From assembly GCF_004919105.1 (NCBI RefSeq), contig NZ_STGK01000003.1, forward strand, positions 62,001-126,000: a stretch of DNA of 64,000 nt, written 5' to 3'. This DNA is from Nocardioides sp. GY 10113. GTDB taxonomy: Bacteria; Actinomycetota; Actinomycetes; Propionibacteriales; Nocardioidaceae. The first letter of the stretch is position 1, and the number at the start of each line of letters is the position of its first letter. The translations under genes and the position numbers were made by a program. Below are positions 27,191 through 35,266 of the stretch, piece by piece. The notes under the pieces were generated by a model, which ran no database searches, was not told where the DNA came from, and saw only the letters and a list, made by a program, of their open reading frames with translations.

Positions 27191-27925
27191 TCAGACCCGC
27201 CGCGCCGGGACCGGCTGTCGCCCGGTGGCCACCAGCAGCAGCCACACGGCCAGGCTCAGCTCTCCGACCATCGACGGCAGCGCGACCATGGCGAGGAACG
27301 CGTCGGCGTACCGCTCGTAGTCGGCGAGCGCGACGTGGGCGACCGTGTCGACGACGTACGCCGCCCCGGCCACGACCAGCAGCCAGCCGATCGCCCGGGT
27401 CCCGCGCCCGCTGGTGCGCGCCGTCAGCAGCAGGCGGCCGATCAGCACCAGGTGCAGCCCGAACGCGGCCAGCCCGGCCACCCAGGTGAAGTCGAAGGCC
27501 CGCAGCGCGAGCAGGGTCGGCTCGGCGGCGTCGGTGCCGATCAGCTCGAGCGCCACGTAGAGGAAGACCAGCGAGACGCCGAGCATCACGGTGTAGCCGA
27601 GCCGGAACCAGGCCGCGAGCAGGGCCAGGTCGCGCTGGACGCCACGGAACAGGACGAGCAGCGCCCAGGCGATCACGACGTCGATCAGGAAGATCGCCAG
27701 GAAGGCGACGGTGCCCACCCGGAACGTGGTCTCGTGCGCGGCCAGGGCCGCGGCGGTGGCCCCGGCGTCGTCGGGGTGGAGCACGCTGCCGAGGGCGAGG
27801 AAGTTCGCGAAGATCGCCAGCACGAAGAGTGCGAGGTAGCCGGCGCCGGCCCAGCCGGCCGCGGTGCGCGGGTCGGTACCGGGTGCCTCGGGGGCGGCCG
27901 TCGGAGCGGTGAGCGTGGTGGTCAT
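27191..27925 (-). CDS. DUF4386-like membrane protein
   Basis: 244 aa with about seven hydrophobic segments. The sequence AGWAGAGYLALFVLAIFANFLALGSVL followed by ETTFRVGTVAFLAIFLIDVVIAWALLVLFRGVQRDLALLAAWFRLGYTVMLGVSLVFLYVAL matches the pattern of DUF4386 proteins. These are of unknown function, and often lie beside oxidoreductases and regulators. It is 29 bases downstream of the MDR oxidoreductase on the same strand and probably shares its promoter and TetR control. Confidence 0.8.
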   Translation of the reverse strand: MTTTLTAPTAAPEAPGTDPRTAAGWAGAGYLALFVLAIFANFLALGSVLHPDDAGATAAALAAHETTFRVGTVAFLAIFLIDVVIAWALLVLFRGVQRDLALLAAWFRLGYTVMLGVSLVFLYVALELIGTDAAEPTLLALRAFDFTWVAGLAAFGLHLVLIGRLLLTARTSGRGTRAIGWLLVVAGAAYVVDTVAHVALADYERYADAFLAMVALPSMVGELSLAVWLLLVATGRQPVPARRV

Positions 27926-27954
27926 GGCGGGTGCCTTCCGGAGGTGGGGCGGGG

Positions 27955-28923
27955 TCAGACGGTGAGCGCGACCTTGCCGCGCACGTGGCCGGCGGCGAGG
28001 TGCTCGATGGCCTCGGCTGCCTCGTCGAGGGCGTAGGTGCGGTCCAGGCTCGGGCGTACGGCGCCCCGCTCGACGAGGTCCGCCAGCTCGGCGTAGTCGG
28101 CGGTGTTCTCGGAGGCCATCATCGAGGTCAGCCGCTGCCGGGTGAACGGGGAGAGGGCGAGCGCGGCGAGCTGGCGGTGGACACCGCCGAGCCAGCGGTC
28201 CCCGCCCTCGCCGCCGGCGATCACCAGCGTGCCGGTCGGGGTCAGGCAGCGGCGCAGCGCGCGCAGCGGGCGCCGACCGCCGAGGTCGATGATCACGTCG
28301 TACCGCTCGCCGCCGGCGCCGATCTCCTCGCGGGTGTAGTCCACGACGTGGGCGGCGCCGAGGTCGCGGACCAGGTCCGCCTTCGCGCCGCTGGCCACGC
28401 CGGTCACCTCGGCGCCGTACGACGCCGCGATCTGCACCGCGTAGGAGCCGACGCCGCCGGAGGCGCCGATCACCAGCACCCGGTCGCCGGGCCGGACCCG
28501 GGCGGCATCGCGGACGGCCTGCAGCGCGGTCACGCCGGAGACCGGCAGCGCGGCCGCCTCGGCGAAGGAGACGTTCGCGGGCTTGCGGGCCACGCGCTCG
28601 ACCGGGACGACGGCGAGCTCGGCGAACGAGCCGTCGGCGGTGCCGATCACCTCGTCCCCCACGGCGACCGCGGTGACGCCGGCGCCGACCGACTCGACCA
28701 CGCCCGCCGCGTCGCGACCGGCCACGGGGAACTTCGGGCGGCGCAGCCCGAACATCAGCCGGACGGCGTAGGGCTGGCCGGTCATCAGGTGCCAGGTGCC
28801 GCGGTCCACCCCCGCGGCGCGGACCCGGACCAGGACCTCGTCGGGGCCGGGGGTGGGGTCGGCGATCTCCGCGACCTCGAGGGTCTCGGTGCCGCCGTAC
28901 CGGTGCTGGATCACTGCGCGCAT
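27955..28923 (-). CDS. MDR-family NAD(P)-dependent oxidoreductase
   Basis: 322 aa, zinc-independent medium-chain dehydrogenase/reductase of the quinone-oxidoreductase type. GroES-like domain at about 1-130: PGPDEVLVRVRAAGVDRGTWHLMTGQPY and the GRDAAGVVESVGAGV block. Rossmann fold near 145: RVLVIGASGGVGSYAVQIAASYGAEV. The catalytic zinc Cys is absent. NADPH is the likely cofactor, with quinones or enones as possible substrates. It heads an operon with the DUF4386 gene, and is divergent from a TetR regulator with two palindromes between them. Confidence 0.92.
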   Translation of the reverse strand: MRAVIQHRYGGTETLEVAEIADPTPGPDEVLVRVRAAGVDRGTWHLMTGQPYAVRLMFGLRRPKFPVAGRDAAGVVESVGAGVTAVAVGDEVIGTADGSFAELAVVPVERVARKPANVSFAEAAALPVSGVTALQAVRDAARVRPGDRVLVIGASGGVGSYAVQIAASYGAEVTGVASGAKADLVRDLGAAHVVDYTREEIGAGGERYDVIIDLGGRRPLRALRRCLTPTGTLVIAGGEGGDRWLGGVHRQLAALALSPFTRQRLTSMMASENTADYAELADLVERGAVRPSLDRTYALDEAAEAIEHLAAGHVRGKVALTV

Positions 28924-28952
28924 CTCGGGTCTCCGCTCGTCGTGTCGGGCGC

Positions 28953-28996
28953 CTTACGGTGTAAGTCTTGACTCGACCGTAGACTTACGGCGTAAG
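28953..28996. promoter_or_regulatory. paired TetR operator sites
   Basis: Two 13-base palindromes, CTTACGGTGTAAG (28953-28965) and CTTACGGCGTAAG (28984-28996), are 31 bases apart centre to centre, close to three helical turns. They lie between the MDR gene and the TetR gene; the TetR protein probably binds both. Confidence 0.8.
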
Positions 28997-29051
28997 GTCC
29001 GTCAAGGGGTCCAGCGGAGGGAACCGCAGGACCGACCCGGGAGGAGGGATC

Positions 29052-29726
29052 GTGGCCGGACGAACGGGCACCGTGCGTGCCACCGCGCTGACCCGCGAGG
29101 AGGTGGTCCGCGCGGCGATGGAGATCGCCGACGCCGGCGGTCTCGCTGCGGTCTCGATGCGCTCGGTGGCCAAGCGGCTGGGGGTGGAGGCGATGTCGCT
29201 CTACCACCACGTCGCGAACAAGGAGGCGATGCTCGACGGGATGGTCGACGAGGTCTTCACCGAGTTCCATGCGCCCCGGATCGGCGGCGACTGGGTCGAG
29301 GAGATGCGGGCGCGGTCCCGCTCGGCTCGGCAGGTGCTGAAGCGTCACCCGTGGGCCGTCGGCCTGATGGACTCGCGGCGCAACTCCGGCTTCCCGACGT
29401 TGCTGCACCACGACGCGGTCCTCGGCTGCCTGCGCGAGGCCGGCTTCTCGCTCACGCTCACCGCGCACGCCTTCGCCGTGCTCGACGCTCACCTCTACGG
29501 CTTCCTGGTCCAGGAGCTCAGCCTGGCCTTCGAGGGCGAGCAGGACCTCGCCGAGCTGGCCGACCAGATCCTGACCCAGCTGCCGGACGGGCAGCTGCCC
29601 TACTTCAAGGAGTTCACGCTCGAGCATGCGCTGCGGCCGGGCTACGACTTCGGCGACGAGTTCGACGTCGGGCTGGAGCTGATCCTGGACGGTCTGGCAG
29701 TGCGGCTGGCGCGCGAGCGCGGCTGA
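29052..29726 (+). CDS. TetR-family regulator
   Basis: 224 aa. The DNA-binding domain is at about 12-60: TREEVVRAAMEIADAGGLAAVSMRSVAKRLGVEAMSLYHHVANKEAMLDGM. The SLYHHVANKE recognition end is typical of the TetR group with a TetR_C_1-type ligand domain, which follows (LDAHLYGFLVQELSLAF). The GTG start has GGGAGGAGG before it. It probably represses itself and the divergent MDR-DUF4386 operon through the palindromes at 28953-28996. Confidence 0.9.
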   Translation: MAGRTGTVRATALTREEVVRAAMEIADAGGLAAVSMRSVAKRLGVEAMSLYHHVANKEAMLDGMVDEVFTEFHAPRIGGDWVEEMRARSRSARQVLKRHPWAVGLMDSRRNSGFPTLLHHDAVLGCLREAGFSLTLTAHAFAVLDAHLYGFLVQELSLAFEGEQDLAELADQILTQLPDGQLPYFKEFTLEHALRPGYDFGDEFDVGLELILDGLAVRLARERG

Positions 29727-29754
29727 TCCCCGCCGAGCGGGCGCACTGCGGATC

Positions 29755-29769
29755 ATCCTCATGGAGGAT
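29755..29769. promoter_or_regulatory. candidate response-regulator site
   Basis: Perfect inverted repeat ATCCTC-ATG-GAGGAT, 34 bases before the histidine-kinase start. A related sequence (TCCTCCTCGTGGGTCATCCCC, 33650-33670) lies before the six-TM gene at 33792. It may be where the adjacent NarL-type regulator binds. Confidence 0.4.
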
Positions 29770-29803
29770 CCCCGGCGGTGTCCCGGGCCCCTAGTGTCGC
29801 TTC

Positions 29804-31399
29804 ATGGGCCGCCCCTCCGGTGTCGACAGCGCCGTCGTCGGCCTGGTCGCGGCGTCGGCCGGGGTCTGCGCCGTGCACACCGTGGTGCAGGGCGCCGGAC
29901 CCGCTGAGTGGCTCTTCGGGTCGGTCTGCCTGGCGGCGTTGCTGCTCCTGCTGCGGCACACCCTGCGCGACTGGCGCGCCACGCGCGCGCAGGCCCGCGT
30001 CGCCCGCGACCTCGCCGCGGCCGAGCCGGTCGCGTACGCGCGCCGCGCGGTGCTGGAGGAACGGACCCGGCTCGCCGAGGACATCGCCGCCTCGCTGCGC
30101 GACTGCCTGGCCGAGGTGGGGCGGGACGCGGCGGACGCCGCGCGCGCCGCGGACCCGTTGCCCGCCGTACGCCGGATCCACCTCCGCGCCCAGGAGGCCT
30201 CCAGCGAGCTCCGGCGCCACCTGGGTCTGCTCCGCACCTCCCTCCCGCCCGCGGCGGGGGCGCCGCCGTCGGGGGAGGCGCCTCGCGGGCGCGACCTGGT
30301 GCTCGGCGCGACGATCGCGGCGTTGGCCTGCGTCGAGGCGACCGTCTACCCGCGCGTCGAGGGTGACCCGTTCACGTGGGTCGGGGCGGCCCTGACCGTG
30401 CTCGCCGCGGGAACGGTGGCGCTGCGGCGCTCGGCGCCCCGCAGGGGCGCGCTGGTCGCCGCCGGCGCCTACCTGCTCGGCCTCGCGTTCACCGCCCCGC
30501 TCTCGGGCGGCTTCTGGGTGTTGGCCACGATCGGAGGGCTGCTGTGGACGCTCGCCGCCCGGTGCGCCCGGGCCCGCTCGGCCCGCGGTGTGGTCGCCGA
30601 CGGCGCCGCTCTCGCCGCGCTGGTCGCCGCTGCGTCGGCCAGCACGGCCGCACTCGACGGGGAGAACGTCGGCGTGATGCTCGTGCTGATGGCGCTGGCG
30701 TGCGTCGGTGGTGCATCGAGCGGGGCGCTGGCCCGACATCGCCGGCGCCACCGCGACGCGGCCCAGGAGCGGGAGACCGCGCTGGCCGCGGCTGCGCACG
30801 AGGCGGTGGTCGCCGAGCGGCTCGCGTTCGCCCGGGACCTGCACGACGTCGTCTCCCACACGGTCGGGCTGGTCGCGCTCCAGGCGGGCGCGGCGGAGGT
30901 CTCCTGGCCCGACCACCCCGAGGCGACCCGAGGCGCGCTGCGCGTGATCGCCGACGCCTGCGCGGGCGCGCTCGCCGAGCTGAACCGTCTCGACGGCGGC
31001 GTGGAGCCGTGGGTGACGTGCGGGGGAGACCTGCGTGCGCTGGTGGCGCGGGTCCGCGCCTCCGGGACCGAGGTCGACGCCGTCGGTCTCGACCTGGTGC
31101 CGGACTCCTCGAGCCGGCTGGTCTACCGGATCGTCCAGGAGTGCCTGACCAACGTGATGCGGCACGCTCCCGGCGCCCGGGCCCGGATCGAGGTGACGAG
31201 CGGGCCGGGTGGCCTCACCGTCGCCGTCTCCGACACCGGTCCCGGGCCCGACCTCGGCGCCGAGCGGGGCTTCGGCCTGCTCGGGCTCGCCGAGCGGGTC
31301 GGCTACTCGGGTGGACGGCTCGCCAGCGGCCGAGCGGCGGACGGCGGCGGGTTCAGGGTCGAGGCGGTGCTCCCGGAGCCGAGCGGGGTGGGAGCGTGA
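29804..31399 (+). CDS. NarL-type sensor histidine kinase
   Basis: 531 aa. Two hydrophobic segments near the N-terminus, a cytoplasmic stretch of about 110 residues, then about four TM at 160-310. The catalytic HisKA_3 helix is RLAFARDLHDVVSHTVGLVALQ with H347, followed by an HATPase_c domain (VYRIVQECLTNVMRHAP; SDTGPGPD; GFGLLGLAERV). The stretch at about 82-150 (EERTRLAEDIAASLRDCLAEVG and SSELRRHLGLLR) looks like a second, older copy of the dimerisation helices with the His lost. The signal is unknown. It overlaps the response regulator by four bases (GTGA). Confidence 0.9.
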   Translation: MGRPSGVDSAVVGLVAASAGVCAVHTVVQGAGPAEWLFGSVCLAALLLLLRHTLRDWRATRAQARVARDLAAAEPVAYARRAVLEERTRLAEDIAASLRDCLAEVGRDAADAARAADPLPAVRRIHLRAQEASSELRRHLGLLRTSLPPAAGAPPSGEAPRGRDLVLGATIAALACVEATVYPRVEGDPFTWVGAALTVLAAGTVALRRSAPRRGALVAAGAYLLGLAFTAPLSGGFWVLATIGGLLWTLAARCARARSARGVVADGAALAALVAAASASTAALDGENVGVMLVLMALACVGGASSGALARHRRRHRDAAQERETALAAAAHEAVVAERLAFARDLHDVVSHTVGLVALQAGAAEVSWPDHPEATRGALRVIADACAGALAELNRLDGGVEPWVTCGGDLRALVARVRASGTEVDAVGLDLVPDSSSRLVYRIVQECLTNVMRHAPGARARIEVTSGPGGLTVAVSDTGPGPDLGAERGFGLLGLAERVGYSGGRLASGRAADGGGFRVEAVLPEPSGVGA

Positions 31400-32040
31400 C
31401 GGTGCGGATCGTGGTGGTCGACGACAACGACCTGCTCCGGGCCGGCCTGGTCACCGTCCTCGGCAGCGACCCGGACCTGGAGGTGGTCGCCGAGGCCGCC
31501 GACGGCCCCGCGGGGGTTCGCCGCACGCGGGAGACCGGCGCCGACCTCGTCCTGATGGACGTCGAGATGGCCGGCGGCGACGGGATCACCGCGACCCGGG
31601 AGATCGTGTCCGAGCTCGGCGTACGCGTGCTGATCCTGACCATGTTCGACCTCGACGAGTACGTGGTGGGCGGCCTCCGTGCCGGCGCCTCCGGCTTCCT
31701 GCTCAAGACCACCGAGCCGCGGGCGTTGATCAGCGCGGTGAAGGCGTGCGCCGCCGGCCAGGCCACGGTCGGGGACGCGGTGATGGGGCGACTGGTCGAC
31801 AGCTTCCTCGGGGAGCCGGCCCGGACCGCCGCGGCGCCCGGCCTGGAGCGGCTCACCGAGCGCGAGCGCGACGTGCTGCGGGCGATGGCGACCGGCATGT
31901 CGAACGCCGAGATCGCCGGCCACCTGTTCCTCGGCGAGACCACCGTGAAGACCCACGTCGCGCGCATCCTCGACAAGCTCGGCGTACGCGACCGGGTGCA
32001 GGCGGTGGTGGTCGCCCACCGCGCCGGAGTCGCGGGCTGA
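31396..32040 (+). CDS. NarL/LuxR-type response regulator
   Basis: 214 aa. Receiver: VVVDDNDLLRAGL, phosphoacceptor D55 in LVLMDVEM, T in LTMFD and Lys in FLLKTTEP. The LuxR helix-turn-helix begins about 152: LTERERDVLRAMATGMSNAEIAGHLFLGETTVKTHVARILDKLGVRDRVQAVV. All usual receiver residues are present, so it should be phosphorylated by the kinase just upstream. It may control the two promoters that share the motif listed at 29755. Confidence 0.93.
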   Translation: MTVRIVVVDDNDLLRAGLVTVLGSDPDLEVVAEAADGPAGVRRTRETGADLVLMDVEMAGGDGITATREIVSELGVRVLILTMFDLDEYVVGGLRAGASGFLLKTTEPRALISAVKACAAGQATVGDAVMGRLVDSFLGEPARTAAAPGLERLTERERDVLRAMATGMSNAEIAGHLFLGETTVKTHVARILDKLGVRDRVQAVVVAHRAGVAG

Positions 32041-32281
32041 GTGGCCGAGAGGCCGATCGGCCGCCGCGGAGCCGTGCAGCGACCTCGACGGAGCGCCCCC
32101 GGCGGCCGCAGCCGCGTGTGCGCGGGGCGCCGCGCCGCGACGGGTGCCCGGATCCCGCAGTGCCGGACGGGGGCTCGTCCGCGCGGCCCCGAGGTTCCTG
32201 TGACCCTCGCAGGCAACCCCGAGCAGCGGTCGAGCGTGTGTGCCTGTGAGAGCGGTCCCTTCGCACGGGGTGGGTAGACAG

Positions 32282-32785
32282 ATGGATCCCAGCAGCCACC
32301 ATGACTTCACGGCGTTCTACGACGCGACCTGGTCACGCACGGTCGCGTGCGCACTGGCGATGACCGGGGTGCTCAGCGACGCCGAGGACATCGCGCAGGA
32401 GGCGTACAGCCGCGCCTGGCCGCGGTGGTCGTCGCTGCGCCACTACGACGACCCGGGGGCGTGGGTCCGCCAGGTGGCGACCCGCTTGGCGGTCTCGCGC
32501 TGGCGGCGGGCGCGGACGGCGATGGCGTTCCTGGCCCGGTCCAGGCCGGTGGCCCCCTCGGCCCCGCCCTCGGAGGCCACCGTCGCGCTGGTCACGGCGC
32601 TCAGGCAACTGCCCGAATCCCAGCGCCGGGCCATCGTGCTCCACCACCTGGGCGACCTTCCCCTCGCCGAGATCGCTCGGATCGAGCGGTGCCCGGAGGG
32701 GACCGTCAAGGCCCGCCTCTCCAGGGGCCGCACCGCTCTCGCCACCCTCCTCGCCCCCCAGGACGGAGATCACTCCCATGCCTGA
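32282..32785 (+). CDS. SigE-family ECF sigma factor
   Basis: 167 aa. Sigma region 2 is at about 7-75 (FTAFYDATWSRTVACALAMTGVLSDAEDIAQEAYSRAWPRW; VRQVATRLAVSRWRR). Region 4 is at about 105-155 (LRQLPESQRRAIVLHHLGDLPLAEIARIERCPEGTVKARLSRGRTAL). This arrangement is that of actinobacterial SigE-family ECF factors. The ribosome site is weak (GGGTGGG). Its last codons overlap the start of the next gene by eight bases, as expected for a sigma factor and its membrane partner. The 240 bases upstream hold no gene and should contain its promoter. Confidence 0.88.
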   Translation: MDPSSHHDFTAFYDATWSRTVACALAMTGVLSDAEDIAQEAYSRAWPRWSSLRHYDDPGAWVRQVATRLAVSRWRRARTAMAFLARSRPVAPSAPPSEATVALVTALRQLPESQRRAIVLHHLGDLPLAEIARIERCPEGTVKARLSRGRTALATLLAPQDGDHSHA

Positions 32786-33527
32786 CCTGGACCACTTCCT
32801 CGACACCGTGCTCGCCGACGTCGCAGCAGGCACCCGGCCCCCCGGGGCGCCGGCGGCCATCAAGCGGGCCCGTCGACGGCGGAGCGCGGCGGCCGCGAGC
32901 GCGGCCGTGGCCGCCGTCGCGCTCGTCGCCGTGGGCGGCAGCCTCGCCGGCGGGAGGCTCGGCGACGCCCGGCCCGCGCCCATCGGGCCGCCCGCGACGC
33001 CCGCTCCCGAGTCGCCGTCGACCGATGGGAGCACCACGCCTCCGCCGGGCTCCGAGAAGTCCTTCGTCAGGGAGTTGCGGGGGATCCTGGCTCAGGAGCC
33101 CGGCTGGCCGATCGCTGCCGGCGACCCCACGATCCTCCAGCCCTGCGGCGGAGACTGGTCGTCGGCCGCCGAGGGGGAGAGCGGCGGGACCATCCCCGTC
33201 CGGACCTCGGCGGGTGAGGTCGGGTCCGCGTGGGCCGACGCGATCGGCTTCCCGTCCGCCGTGCAGGCGTCGGACGCGGTCGCCGTCCTCGTCGCCAACC
33301 TCGAATCCTGCAGCGGTGTCGACTGGCAGGCTCAGCCGGGCACCCGGGCCGGCGTCGTGGTCGTCTCCTCGGCCGTGGGCGTGGTCTGGATCCACCTCGA
33401 GGGCGACGGTGTCAGCACCCTCCAGGTACCCAGCGCCGGCGGGCTGCCACCAGCCGGCGTCCAGGACGATGTCGCCGATTGGATCGCCGCGTACGGCGCG
33501 TGGCGGGGGGAGCAGCGCCCCGACTGA
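32778..33527 (+). CDS. membrane-anchored partner of the SigE-type sigma factor
   Basis: 249 aa. The cytoplasmic N-terminus (LDHFLDTVLADVAAGTRPPGAPAAIKRARRRR) is followed by one membrane segment at about 36-58, a Pro/Ser/Thr linker, and an extracytoplasmic domain of about 160 residues with two or three Cys. Proteins of this plan follow SigE-family sigma genes and are thought to bind or tune the sigma factor; no canonical HxxxCxxC zinc anti-sigma motif is present. It overlaps the sigma gene by eight bases. Confidence 0.65.
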   Translation: MPDLDHFLDTVLADVAAGTRPPGAPAAIKRARRRRSAAAASAAVAAVALVAVGGSLAGGRLGDARPAPIGPPATPAPESPSTDGSTTPPPGSEKSFVRELRGILAQEPGWPIAAGDPTILQPCGGDWSSAAEGESGGTIPVRTSAGEVGSAWADAIGFPSAVQASDAVAVLVANLESCSGVDWQAQPGTRAGVVVVSSAVGVVWIHLEGDGVSTLQVPSAGGLPPAGVQDDVADWIAAYGAWRGEQRPD

Positions 33528-33791
33528 GCCGCGGGTCCCGATGCCCGGGGCCGGCTCTCCTCGCCCGAGGACCGGGAGCGACGCGGCCGATCGTCGGCGT
33601 TCCAGCGGGCGCTCCGCGGTGGACGGTGCACTGCCGATCCTGGTCGTGGGTCCTCCTCGTGGGTCATCCCCAGGGAGGACAGTGCTCCTCCGCGCGGCCG
33701 CCGGTTCGTCCGGCCGGGCGACGCGGCGGCCGGTGCCTGCGGCACACGCTGGGGACACCAGCCCCGCCGGGGCTCCCAGGAAAGGTTCGAC
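33528..33791. promoter_or_regulatory. upstream region of the six-TM gene
   Basis: A 264-base gap with no gene. Bases 33650-33680 contain TCCTCCTCGTGGGTCATCCCC with flanking TCCTCC and GGAGGA arms, similar to the palindrome before the histidine kinase. It probably holds the promoter of the gene at 33792. Confidence 0.35.
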
Positions 33792-34427
33792 ATGAGCACC
33801 CACCACCGCGTCGCCCTCGCGACAGCCGTCGCCACCGTCGTCCTGGTCGTGGTCGACCTCGTCGTCTCCCTCGTGACCGGGGAGCGCACCGTGATCACCG
33901 ACGACACCCAGGGGCCGGCGGCCGCCGGCGCCCTGATGTCGGTCTGGCTCGGGCTCACCTTCGCCGCGCTGGCGGCCGTGGTCCGCGGCGAGCGCGCCGC
34001 GTTCGCCGCCGCGCCCCGGGCCGCGCGCTGGGTCCGCCGGCCCCTGCTGGTCGGCCTGGTCGCGCTCGCCGTCGGGCTGACGGTGGTCAACCCCGTCCAG
34101 CTGCTGGCGGGCATCGACTCCGGCACCTTCTACGACGCCAGCGGGCTGGTCGCCCTCCTCTGCCTGCTCGCCGTCTTCGTCTCGGTGCTGGTCCTCGGTC
34201 TCGCGCTGCTGCGCCGCAACCCGCTCGGGATCGGCGGCCGGATCCTGGCGCTGGTCGGTCCGGTGATCGGCGCGACGGTCCTGCTCGCGGTGGTGGCACC
34301 CGACCTGGCGAGCCCGGTCTTCGTCACCGCGACCGTGGTGCTCGGGATCGCCACGCTCGGGCTGCGCCCGGCGTCCTCGGCGGCCGCGGCCGACCCGGAG
34401 GGGGCGGGGGAGCGCCAGCCCGTCTGA
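33792..34427 (+). CDS. six-TM membrane protein, function unknown
   Basis: 211 aa with six predicted membrane segments (about 8-30, 43-65, 79-103, 114-138, 146-168, 172-190), loops rich in Ala and Arg, and a disordered acidic tail. No transporter or enzyme motif is recognised. AGGAAAGG precedes the start. A shared upstream motif suggests possible control by the two-component system at 29804-32040. Its stop is ten bases before a strong hairpin. Confidence 0.7.
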   Translation: MSTHHRVALATAVATVVLVVVDLVVSLVTGERTVITDDTQGPAAAGALMSVWLGLTFAALAAVVRGERAAFAAAPRAARWVRRPLLVGLVALAVGLTVVNPVQLLAGIDSGTFYDASGLVALLCLLAVFVSVLVLGLALLRRNPLGIGGRILALVGPVIGATVLLAVVAPDLASPVFVTATVVLGIATLGLRPASSAAAADPEGAGERQPV

Positions 34428-34436
34428 CACGGACAA

Positions 34437-34469
34437 CGACGCCCCGGACCCCGAGCGGCCGGGGCGTCG
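34437..34469. terminator. bidirectional hairpin terminator
   Basis: CGACGCCCCGG (34437-34447) pairs with CCGGGGCGTCG (34459-34469): a perfect 11-base stem between the convergent six-TM and TetR genes. Confidence 0.85.
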
Positions 34470-34476
34470 GCGCGCG

Positions 34477-35088
34477 TCAGGAGGGGTCGGGGAGCGCGGT
34501 GCCGAGCGCGAGCCCGGCGTACTCGCGCATCAGGCGCAGCGCCTCGTCGCGGCTGAAGGTCGGGTCGAGCATGACGATGCGCAGGCCGAGGTAGTCCTCC
34601 ATCACCATCAGCGTGCGGGCGACGTCGGCCAGCGGCTGGGCGGGGGCGAATGCCCCCGCGTCCACCCCCTCGGCGAGGATCCGCTCGTAGATCGCGGCCT
34701 GCTCGGCCAGGACCTCGGCGAGCATCCGGCCGTGCGCGGCGGTCGGGCTGTCGACCATCACCGGGCGGAAGGTGACCCGCCACTCGACGTCGTCGGGGCC
34801 GGTGGGCAGACCGGCGCCCATCGCCCTGACCAGCTTCTGGCGCGGGTCGTGAGCCCCCGAGACGGCGGTGAGGCGTTCGGTGAGGAAGCGCTGCTCGACC
34901 CGGGAGCGGACCGCCCAGAGCAGCGCGCCCGCGTCGCGGAAGTAGTACCGCACGGCGTTCGGCGTGAGGTCGAGGCGGCGGGCGACCTCGGCGATGCTCA
35001 CCTGCCCGTTCTCGCTCTCGCCGAGAGCCGCGATCGCCGCGTCGACGATGTCGCGTCGGCGCGCCTCCTGGGTGACCGGCCGGGCCAT
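34477..35088 (-). CDS. TetR-family regulator (BetI-like)
   Basis: 203 aa. The helix-turn-helix is at about 8-56: QEARRRDIVDAAIAALGESENGQVSIAEVARRLDLTPNAVRYYFRDAGALLWAV. The C-terminal part (VEQRFLTERLTAVSGAHDPRQKLVRAM; EWRVTFRPVMV) is of the BetI-like kind. The ATG follows GGAGG. It is divergent from the P1 peptidase-permease operon across a 178-base gap, so it is the likely local regulator. That gap has AACAGTTCGGAAACCCGAACC and AT-rich stretches that could hold operator and promoter. Confidence 0.88.
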   Translation of the reverse strand: MARPVTQEARRRDIVDAAIAALGESENGQVSIAEVARRLDLTPNAVRYYFRDAGALLWAVRSRVEQRFLTERLTAVSGAHDPRQKLVRAMGAGLPTGPDDVEWRVTFRPVMVDSPTAAHGRMLAEVLAEQAAIYERILAEGVDAGAFAPAQPLADVARTLMVMEDYLGLRIVMLDPTFSRDEALRLMREYAGLALGTALPDPS

Positions 35089-35266
35089 GGGACCTCCTTC
35101 GCGCTGGTTCGGCGGCGAGCCTAGCCGGGCCGCGAAAGTGGCCCGCCCCGACCGCGTCGCGGCACGAATTAACAGTTCGGAAACCCGAACCTCTTGCCAA
35201 CGAAACGTGTGCCGTGTCACATTGGGCGAGTTATTTGCACGAAGTGAAAAAAACTCTGGAGGCGAC

